From an uncultured Pseudomonadota bacterium (GTDB taxonomy: Bacteria > Pseudomonadota > Gammaproteobacteria > Steroidobacterales > Steroidobacteraceae), in NCBI GenBank assembly GCA_903858165.1, contig CAIOHZ010000092.1, forward strand, positions 1 through 32,758: a stretch of DNA of 32,758 nucleotides. The letters run 5' to 3'. The notes beneath the pieces were generated by a model, which worked only from the letters and a program-made list of their open reading frames with translations, made no database searches and was not told the DNA's origin. Shown here in pieces: positions 13,627 through 19,635 of this stretch; positions within the stretch are counted from its first letter, which is position 1; every line of letters starts with the position of its first letter. The translations under genes were made by a program, and so were the position numbers.

Positions 13627-15246
13627 ATGTCACCCTCCAAGCCCCCACGCAAGCGCACCCCGCCGGCCGTTGCCGCGGCAGCGCCGAGTGCCAAGCCCAA
13701 GCCCGCCACTCCTCGGCCCAAGGTGCCGGTGGTTGCGGCGCCCAAACCCAAGACGATGGTTCCTGCGAGCGTGGCTCCAGTGCCCACTGTTGAGCAATGG
13801 GACCTGCTAGTCCGCGACGTCCGCGTGGTTCGCCCCGGCAAGTCCGGTGCCGCGCTGGCGGACATCGCCGTGCGGGGCGGCAAGATTGTGCGCGTGGGCC
13901 GTGGCCTGCCGGCGGAGCACGCCAAGCGTGTTCATGACGGGCAAGGCATGCTGGCCTTCCCCGGCTTGGTAGATGCGAACGTCCATCTTGGCGTGTACGC
14001 CACGCTAGAAGAAGACGCCGCCAGCGAGAGCCGCGCCATGGCGCAGGGGGGTATCACCACCTCGCTGTGCTACGTACGCGACGGGCAGCCATCGCTCGAA
14101 TCCAGTATTCCCTATGCCACCGCCGTGCCCGCTCTGCTGTCGAGTGTGAAGGGGCGGTTCCACACCGACTACGCCTTCCATCTCGGGCCGCTGGACCGAC
14201 GTCACTTGGACGAATTGGAATCCGTGGTTGGCAACCTTGGCATCACCTCCTTTCAGGGATTCGCCTCGGGCGCGGGTTCCGCGCTGCCAGGAGCACCCGC
14301 CGAGCCGCGTCAGTGGCGCGAAGGCAAGCTGGATCTCGCTTACCTGGAATCGGTCATGCGGGCCTTGCGTCGGGTCGCGGAGCGCTTCCCGGAGCGCCGC
14401 GGCGATCTGTCGCTCGGGTTGCATTGCGAGGCGGCAGAACTCGTTGCTTCCTATGCCCGCGCCTTACCCAAAGACCACAAAGCCACCGGGTTACGCTCAC
14501 ATGCCTCGGCTCACCCTGCGCATGCAGAGGCCGTGGCTATCGCCGCAGCGCTCCAACTCGCCCATGAGACGGAGTGCCCGGCGGTGAACCTGCTGCAGCT
14601 CTCCACGCGTCGGGGTCTTTCGGCGGCACTGGCGCTATCGCGCGCTTACCCGCAACTGGATGTACGTCGCGAGGTGGATATCGCGCATCTTTGCCTCGAC
14701 CAAGATGCCCCGGTAGGGGCCTTGGCCAAGGTGAACCCGCCCTTGCGCACGCGTGAGGACGTCGAGGCCCTGTGGCAGGCGCTCATCGACGGACAGTTGC
14801 ATTGGGTATCTAGCGCGCATACCTGCTGCCGACACGAGTTGAAACTGGACCCGCAGCGCCCGATGGATGTGCTTTCGGCCCGTAGTGGATTTGGCTGTGC
14901 CGAATACCTTCTGCCAGCACTGGTCTCGGAAGGGCGCCGCCGCGGCATGGACTGGGCGCGAATTGCCGAAGTGACCTCGTGGAACCCGGCACGGCGCTTT
15001 GGGTTGCATGCCAAGGGCGACTTGGCGCCAGGTTTCGATGCTGACATCGTCTTGGTAGACCCGGACCGCAATTGGACCATCCATGGCGTCGACTCCGAGT
15101 CCACCCAGGGCTATACGCCGTTCGAAGGTCTCTCGATGACCGCCAAGGTCATCACCACTTTCCTGCGGGGGCAGGTGGTCTGGGATAAAGGGCGGATCGT
15201 GGGCGCACCGCGCGGTCGGTTCCTGGCAAGGCCTTACAAGGGTTGA
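13627..15246 (+). CDS. Dihydroorotase/hydantoinase-like protein lacking most metal ligands
   Basis: A 539-residue member of the dihydroorotase/dihydropyrimidinase branch of the amidohydrolase superfamily. The first 53 residues are a Pro/Ala/Lys-rich low-complexity leader. The small beta domain and barrel follow, with well-conserved landmarks FPGLVDANVHLG, LHCEAAEL, KVNPPLRTREDVEALW and NPARRFGL...GFDADIVLVD. Metal ligands are mostly missing: the HxH motif reads N118-x-H120, the carboxylated Lys is Gln210 (ITSFQGF), the third His is present (266), the fourth is Gln324 (NLLQLST), and the active-site Asp is Ala397 (SSAHTC). Catalysis of the usual two-metal kind is therefore unlikely. Inactive PyrC-like proteins can serve as structural subunits of transcarbamoylase in Pseudomonas, but here the neighbours are catabolic. 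It follows the GntR gene by 58 bases. No clear ribosome site precedes this start. Confidence 0.85.
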   Translation: MSPSKPPRKRTPPAVAAAAPSAKPKPATPRPKVPVVAAPKPKTMVPASVAPVPTVEQWDLLVRDVRVVRPGKSGAALADIAVRGGKIVRVGRGLPAEHAKRVHDGQGMLAFPGLVDANVHLGVYATLEEDAASESRAMAQGGITTSLCYVRDGQPSLESSIPYATAVPALLSSVKGRFHTDYAFHLGPLDRRHLDELESVVGNLGITSFQGFASGAGSALPGAPAEPRQWREGKLDLAYLESVMRALRRVAERFPERRGDLSLGLHCEAAELVASYARALPKDHKATGLRSHASAHPAHAEAVAIAAALQLAHETECPAVNLLQLSTRRGLSAALALSRAYPQLDVRREVDIAHLCLDQDAPVGALAKVNPPLRTREDVEALWQALIDGQLHWVSSAHTCCRHELKLDPQRPMDVLSARSGFGCAEYLLPALVSEGRRRGMDWARIAEVTSWNPARRFGLHAKGDLAPGFDADIVLVDPDRNWTIHGVDSESTQGYTPFEGLSMTAKVITTFLRGQVVWDKGRIVGAPRGRFLARPYKG

Positions 15247-15250
15247 GGCC

Positions 15251-15284
15251 GTGGTGCGCGGGCTTTGAATCGGGTCCGCACCAC
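15251..15284 (+). repeat. Eight-base perfect stem with 18-base loop
   Basis: GTGGTGCG (15251-15258) pairs with CGCACCAC (15277-15284), starting five bases after the stop of the dihydroorotase-like gene. No T tract follows. It may act as an mRNA 3' structure; there is no other evidence for a function. Confidence 0.4.
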
Positions 15285-15382
15285 TCCACGAACGCTGCGT
15301 ATTCGGGCAGAATGTTTGCTAATCGATTTATCCGGCAGCCCGCCGCGTTGGCGGGCGGCTAACCACTTCCAAGGAGCCGAAC

Positions 15383-15865
15383 ATGACGATTCAAGTTGGT
15401 GACCGCATCCCCGCAGGTAACTTCACGACCATGACCGCGGATGGCCCTGCCAAGCTCAGCACCGAGGAGCTGCTGACCGGCAAGACTGTGGTCCTGGTAT
15501 CGGTACCGGGCGCCTTCACACCCACCTGCAGTGCGCGCCACCTGCCGGGCTTTGTGGACCATATCGACGCCATCAAGGCGAAGGGCGTGGATACGGTGGC
15601 CTTCATGGCCGTGAACGATGTGTTTGTCATGAGCGAGTGGGGCAAGGCGAAGCATGCTGATGGCAAGATCACCATGCTCGCCGATGGCAACGGCGAAGTG
15701 ACCAGCGCACTGGGTCTTGAAATGGATGCCTCGGCCTGGGGCATGGGCAAGCGCGGTCAGCGCTTCGCGCTCGTCGTGAAGGATGGCGTCGTCACCCACG
15801 TCAACGTTGAGTCGGGCGGCGAATTCCGCGTCAGCGCCGCTGACTACGTGCTCGGCCAACTGTAA
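15383..15865 (+). CDS. Peroxiredoxin, Prx5 type, single cysteine
   Basis: A 160-residue thiol peroxidase reducing hydrogen peroxide and organic peroxides. The motif VPGAFTPTCSARHLPGF places the peroxidatic Cys at 49 with Thr46, and the catalytic Arg is probably in KRGQRFALVV. This matches the Prx5/hybrid-peroxiredoxin class without the fused glutaredoxin domain. Cys49 is the only Cys in the protein, so there is no internal resolving Cys; the reductant should be an external thiol such as glutathione with glutaredoxin. AAGGAG lies 7 bases before the ATG. It is a single gene with a 136-base upstream region, ending at two consecutive terminators and facing etfBA. Confidence 0.93.
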   Translation: MTIQVGDRIPAGNFTTMTADGPAKLSTEELLTGKTVVLVSVPGAFTPTCSARHLPGFVDHIDAIKAKGVDTVAFMAVNDVFVMSEWGKAKHADGKITMLADGNGEVTSALGLEMDASAWGMGKRGQRFALVVKDGVVTHVNVESGGEFRVSAADYVLGQL

Positions 15866-15881
15866 CCGCCGACCTGAAGTG

Positions 15882-15910
15882 AAAAAGGGCGCCGTCAGGC
15901 GCCCTTTTTT
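15882..15910. terminator. Bidirectional terminator, first of a duplicated pair
   Basis: AAAAAGGGCGCC (15882-15893), loop GTCA, then GGCGCCCTTTTTT (15898-15910). A-tract before and T-tract after the stem allow termination of both the peroxiredoxin transcript and the leftward etfBA transcript. Confidence 0.88.
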
Positions 15911-15927
15911 GTAAAGCCCAACAAGTC

Positions 15928-15953
15928 AAAGGGCGCCGTCAGGCGCCCTTTTT
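15928..15953. terminator. Second copy of the terminator
   Basis: AAAGGGCGCC (15928-15937), loop GTCA, then GGCGCCCTTTTT (15942-15953). The stem and loop are identical to the copy 46 bases upstream. A third hairpin follows, GGGGGCT (15958-15964) with AGCCCCC (15972-15978), without a T tract on the left strand. Confidence 0.85.
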
Positions 15954-16002
15954 CTTTGGGGGCTATTAAGCAGCCCCCTTCTTGCCTGCCTGCTGGCTGG
16001 CT

Positions 16003-16953
16003 TCAGCCCGCCTTGAGCGCGGCCTGCAGTTCCGGCACGGCCACGAACAAGTCGGCTACCAAGGCGATGTCAGCCACCTCGAAGATGGGGGCCTCCGGGT
16101 CCTTGTTGATAGCGACGATGGTCTTGGCGTCCTTAATTCCCGTGAGGTGCTGAATGGCACCCGAGATACCCACGGCGAGGTACAGTTCCGGCGCAATGAT
16201 CTTGCCCGTCTGGCCGACCTGCAGTTCGTTCGGAGCATAGCCCGCATCCACCGCAGCGCGCGAAGCGCCCACGGCTGCGCCCATCTGGTCGGCCAAGCCG
16301 AAGACGAGACTGAATTGTTCCTTGCTACCGAGCGCGCGGCCACCAGAGACAACCTTCGCGGCGCTTTGCAGGTCCGGACGGTCGCTCTTGGCCGACTGCA
16401 CGCCAACGAAACGCGTGTGCGAGGGCAGGGCGGCCGAGGTGGACACCGCTTCGATGGCAGCACTGCCGCCGGTGGCAGCCGCTTCAAACGAAGCCGTACG
16501 CACGGTGACAACCACCTTCTGGTCGGCAGGAGCCTCGACCGTGATGATGGCATTACCCGCGTAGATGGGACGCTTGAAGGTGTGTGTGCCTTCGACCGAC
16601 ATCAGGTCCGAGACTTGGCCGACGCCCAGCAGCGCAGCGACGCGCGGCATGAGGTCCTTGCCGAAGCTGCTCGACGGGCCGAAGACGTGGGTGTAACCCG
16701 CCGCAATCTCCACCACCTGCGGCGCCAGCACGGCAGCCATCAAGTGGGTGTTCTCGGCGCGGTTGGCCACCAGCACCTTGGACACGCCGATGAGTTCCGC
16801 TGCGGCCGCTGCAACGGCAGCGCCATCTGCTGCCAACACCAGTACATGCACTTCGGCGCCCGGCACAGTAGACGCGGCCTTCACCGCGCGTGCCGTACCT
16901 GCATTCAGCTTGCTGCCGTCATGGTCGGCAACCACCAAAACCTTGCTGGACAT
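16003..16953 (-). CDS. etfA: Electron transfer flavoprotein alpha subunit
   Basis: A 316-residue ETF alpha subunit, the FAD-binding partner that carries electrons from acyl-CoA and other dehydrogenases to ETF-ubiquinone oxidoreductase. Residues 1-185 form the N-terminal ETF domain starting SSKVLVVADHDGSKLNAGTARAV. The C-terminal FAD domain holds GASRAAVDAGYAPNELQVGQTGKIIAPELYLAVGISGAIQH and INKDPEAPIFEVADIALVADL, the family signature. Its start overlaps the etfB stop by one base (TGATG), so translation is coupled. The gene ends before the hairpin series shared with the peroxiredoxin gene. Length and motifs are ordinary. Confidence 0.97.
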   Translation of the reverse strand: MSSKVLVVADHDGSKLNAGTARAVKAASTVPGAEVHVLVLAADGAAVAAAAAELIGVSKVLVANRAENTHLMAAVLAPQVVEIAAGYTHVFGPSSSFGKDLMPRVAALLGVGQVSDLMSVEGTHTFKRPIYAGNAIITVEAPADQKVVVTVRTASFEAAATGGSAAIEAVSTSAALPSHTRFVGVQSAKSDRPDLQSAAKVVSGGRALGSKEQFSLVFGLADQMGAAVGASRAAVDAGYAPNELQVGQTGKIIAPELYLAVGISGAIQHLTGIKDAKTIVAINKDPEAPIFEVADIALVADLFVAVPELQAALKAG

Positions 16954-17702
16954 CAGACGAGCCCCTTCTTCTTCAGCGCGTCAACGAGTTCCGCGACATC
17001 CTTGACCACAATGCCCTTGCTGCGCGTTGCCGGCGCCGCGTAGTGCGTCGCCTGCAAACGTAGCGTAGGAGCCACGCCGTAATCGGCAAACGACTTGATG
17101 TCGAGCGGCTTCTTCTTGGCCTTCATGATGTCCGGCAACTTCACGTAGCGCGGTTCGTTCAGGCGCAAGTCGACGGTGATGACCGCCGGCAGGTCGACTT
17201 CGAGGGTCTCTAGACCGGCGTCCACTTCGCGCGTCACGCGCAGCATGTCGCCGATGATCTCGACCTTGGAAGCGAAGGTGGCCTGGGGACGATCCCACAA
17301 GGCGGCCAGCATCTGGCCAGTCTGGTTGGCGTCGTCGTCGATGGCCTGCTTGCCCACGATAACCATGCGAGCGTCTTCCGCTTTCGCAATGGCCGTAAAT
17401 ACCTGAGCTGCGGTCAAAGGGTCCACGGCTGCGTCGGACTTGACCAGCAAGGCGCGATCCGCGCCCATGGCTAGCGCCGTGCGCAACTGCTGTTGGGCCT
17501 CTTCCGTCCCGATAGAGATGACTACCACCTCATCCGCTTCGCCACGCTCCTTGATGCGCAGGGCTTCTTCGAGAGCAATCTCGTCGAAGGGGTTGATGCT
17601 CATTTTTACGCCATCGAGCGCCACGCCCGTGCCGTCTGGCTTTACGCGGACGCGGACGGAATAGTCCACTACGCGCTTTATGCCCACCAGAATTCTACGC
17701 AT
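16953..17702 (-). CDS. etfB: Electron transfer flavoprotein beta subunit
   Basis: A 249-residue ETF beta subunit, which binds AMP and docks dehydrogenases. The start MRRILVGIKRVVDYSVRVRV, the SINPFDEIALEEALRIKE segment and VDLPAVITVDLRLNEPRYVKLPDIMKAKKKPLD (recognition loop region) are diagnostic. AGGAG is 7 bases upstream of the ATG. It is first in the etfBA operon, with a good promoter at 17774-17803 on this strand. It could serve acyl-CoA dehydrogenases anywhere in the cell; there is no dehydrogenase of that family in the window. Confidence 0.97.
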   Translation of the reverse strand: MRRILVGIKRVVDYSVRVRVKPDGTGVALDGVKMSINPFDEIALEEALRIKERGEADEVVVISIGTEEAQQQLRTALAMGADRALLVKSDAAVDPLTAAQVFTAIAKAEDARMVIVGKQAIDDDANQTGQMLAALWDRPQATFASKVEIIGDMLRVTREVDAGLETLEVDLPAVITVDLRLNEPRYVKLPDIMKAKKKPLDIKSFADYGVAPTLRLQATHYAAPATRSKGIVVKDVAELVDALKKKGLV

Positions 17703-17773
17703 TCGGTTCTCCTCGACAGGGCCACGAAGCGGTGCTCGGGCACTGGTGTCTACAAATGGTTTTTGCGCTGCGA

Positions 17774-17803
17774 AAAATAGGCTATTTGACCCCTTAAAGT
17801 CAA
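17774..17803 (-). promoter_or_regulatory. Promoter of etfBA with an overlapping dyad
   Basis: On the reverse strand TTGACT (17803-17798), an 18-base spacer and TATTTT (17779-17774) form a convincing promoter 72 bases before the etfB start. The -35 lies in the dyad TTGAC-N8-GTCAA (17786-17803), which could be an operator. Confidence 0.55.
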
Positions 17804-17823
17804 TTCATCAGGGCGTCCTGTTC

Positions 17824-17851
17824 TTGCCATTTCGCGACCGGCAATGATAGT
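17824..17851 (+). promoter_or_regulatory. Weak candidate promoter for the ABC transporter operon
   Basis: TTGCCA (17824-17829) and GATAGT (17846-17851) are 16 bases apart in the 303-base gap before the first permease. The gap also contains the etfBA promoter on the other strand and no complete gene. TTGCC and GGCAA (17840-17844) form a small dyad around the spacer. Evidence is limited. Confidence 0.3.
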
Positions 17852-17903
17852 TTCGGAACGCGCCAGCGCATTTTACTGAGGCAGGCGCCAAACAGGGAGA
17901 AAT

Positions 17904-18005
17904 CTCGTCGCTGGAAAGAACGCGCGGCAGGGTTCAGGGGGGCTTGCCGCTTGGGTAGTTTGGCGGCTGGCAGTCATCCCTTTTACCGCGTTTGCGGCCT
18001 GCGGT
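17904..18005 (+). other. Likely N-terminal coding segment of the first permease, no standard start codon
   Basis: This stretch is in frame and open with the permease that follows. It encodes WVVWRLAVIPFTAFAACG running into LCFLLLHLIPGSPF, which looks like the first transmembrane helix of a DppB/SapB protein. The frame is open from after the TGA at 17877-17879, but contains no ATG, GTG or TTG before 18006. An AGGGAG ribosome-like site is at 17894-17899, which would point to a start near 17904-17907 (CTC or GTC). A non-standard start, a mutated start or a base-call error would explain this. Confidence 0.45.
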
Positions 18006-18872
18006 TTGTGCTTCCTGTTGCTGCATCTTATCCCCGGCAGCCCCTTCGCCACCGAGCAACTGACCGACCCGCTGGCGCAGAAGCATCTCGCCGAGGCCTA
18101 CGGGCTCAATCAGCCATGGTGGGTGCAGTGGGCCGAGTGGACCCGGCAAGCCCTGAGTGGCTCCTTCGGGTTCTCTTTTCAGCGCCGCGACCTTCCGGTG
18201 GCGTCCCTGTTGTCACAGGCTTGGCCGACCAGTCTTTTGCTCGGCCTGCTGGCGTTGCTGGTGGGCAGCGCATTAGCGCTCCCTAGCGCCATCAGCGTCG
18301 TACGCAACCCCAAAACACGCCTGTCCGTTGGCCTTAGCCTGTTCATGGATAGTTTGCTGTGCGTGCCCACCTTCGTGTCTGCGCCGTTGTTACTGCTGCT
18401 GGTCGCCAGCAACCCGTTGGGTCTCCTCGCCGACCCCTCGGCTGGCCGGGTCATGGAGTACGGGTTGGCAGTATTGGCGCTTTCACTGCCAGTGACGGCC
18501 GTGGTCTTTCGTTGGACTTCTGTCGCGCTACAAGGCGCCGTCGGGGCTCATTGGTGGCCTGCCGTAGCAGTCCGGCATTTGCCGGAGCAACGGCGCTGGT
18601 GGCGCTATGCACTCGGGTCTTGCGTTCCCGAACTGACGGGTAGTTTGACCCCCCTGGCCGCGGACGTGCTGACGGGTGCCATGGCGGTAGAGACCGTGTT
18701 CGCCTTACCGGGCCTTGGGCAGTTGCTCGCCAGCGCCGCCCGGCATCGGGATACCCCGGTACTGCTGGGCGCGATCGTCTGCGTCGTTGTCACCGTCATG
18801 GCGGTCCAGTTGCTTGCGGACGTTCTGTCAGTCGTCAGCGCGCGTCGGCGGGGCGTGGAGAGCGCCACGTGA
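18006..18872 (+). CDS. ABC importer permease, DppB/SapB type
   Basis: A permease of the peptide/nickel/Sap family, at least 288 residues from the TTG at 18006. After the helix ending LLLHLIPGSPF there is the periplasmic domain with HLAEAYGLNQPWWVQWAEWTRQALSGSFGFSF, typical of DppB-type proteins. Several transmembrane segments follow, and the ATPase-coupling region is near GAHWWPAVAVRHLPEQRRWW and ETVFALPGLGQLLASAARHRDTPVLLGAIV. The nearest standard start cuts the first helix, and the real protein probably includes residues encoded from about 17904. The end overlaps the next permease by four bases (GTGA). The substrate may be a peptide or cationic peptide, but there is no binding protein nearby to guide this. 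Confidence 0.85.
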   Translation: MCFLLLHLIPGSPFATEQLTDPLAQKHLAEAYGLNQPWWVQWAEWTRQALSGSFGFSFQRRDLPVASLLSQAWPTSLLLGLLALLVGSALALPSAISVVRNPKTRLSVGLSLFMDSLLCVPTFVSAPLLLLLVASNPLGLLADPSAGRVMEYGLAVLALSLPVTAVVFRWTSVALQGAVGAHWWPAVAVRHLPEQRRWWRYALGSCVPELTGSLTPLAADVLTGAMAVETVFALPGLGQLLASAARHRDTPVLLGAIVCVVVTVMAVQLLADVLSVVSARRRGVESAT

Positions 18873-19633
18873 CCCGAATACTGGCGCTGTTACTCGTGGT
18901 GCTGGCCGTGGTGGGCCCCTTCGGCTCTAGCGGTGACGGTTATGCGGTGGACTGGCGAGCACTGAACAGCGCTCACGGGACAGTCCACGGTTTAGGCGGC
19001 GGTCATTGGCTGGGGACAGACGAGCTCGGGCGCGACCTTTGGGTTCGCCTGTGCCTCGGGCTGCGCGGCTCCATTGCAGTCGGCGTGCTTTCCCTTCTGG
19101 TAGCAGCGGTCCTCGGCACGGGTCTCGGGGCGGTGATGGGAGCCGTGCGCGGGGTCTCGAGCTCCCTCGTTACCCGTACCGCCGATATCCTGGCTGCCCT
19201 CCCAGTGACCTTGCTGGCGCTCGTGGTCATCTCCACCAGTGGCCGTGGCCTGTGGCCAGTGGCCATGACGCTGGGGGTCTTGGGAGCGGTGCCGGTTGCC
19301 CGTGCCGTCCGGGTTGCGCTGGTGGCCGCTAGTAACTCATCACCTCTTGCCGTAGCACGCATTCATGGGGCCGGCTTTGGGGAGCTAGCACGTTGGACTT
19401 ACGCGCCGGCGGCAGGCGGCGCCTGCGGTACCGCCTGTGGCTTGTTACTCCCGCAACTGCTTATCGCTGAAGGCTTGTTGGGCTTTCTGGGTCTTTCGAT
19501 TCCGGAGCCCGGTATTACCCTAGGCAGCCTGCTTGCCGAGGGCTCGGGGCGGTTGTCGCACGCTCCTTTAGCGGTCGCGTTACCGGCGGGCGCCGTTTTC
19601 TTGCTGCTGCTGGCGACCCGGAGCAAGCCTTAG
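18869..19633 (+). CDS. ABC importer permease, DppC/SapC type
   Basis: A 254-residue second permease with GTG start, overlapping the first by four bases. The N-terminal helix is MTRILALLLVVLAVVGPFG, followed by WLGTDELGRDLWVRLCLGLRGSIAVGVLSLL, the classic DppC/OppC signature. The coupling loop is ARIHGAGFGELARWTYAPAA, and EGLLGFLGLSIPEPGITLGSLLAEG is the conserved C-terminal motif. It should form the membrane channel with the preceding permease, driven by the fused ATPase that starts two bases after its stop codon. It is slightly shorter than the usual 290-300 residues, mainly through a short N-terminus and short loops. Confidence 0.92.
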   Translation: MTRILALLLVVLAVVGPFGSSGDGYAVDWRALNSAHGTVHGLGGGHWLGTDELGRDLWVRLCLGLRGSIAVGVLSLLVAAVLGTGLGAVMGAVRGVSSSLVTRTADILAALPVTLLALVVISTSGRGLWPVAMTLGVLGAVPVARAVRVALVAASNSSPLAVARIHGAGFGELARWTYAPAAGGACGTACGLLLPQLLIAEGLLGFLGLSIPEPGITLGSLLAEGSGRLSHAPLAVALPAGAVFLLLLATRSKP

Positions 19634-19635
19634 CC

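Noticed and set aside
15982-17043. 353-codon open frame antisense to etfA
   Set aside because: Translation is His/Arg-rich and has no family match; etfA is clear on the other strand.
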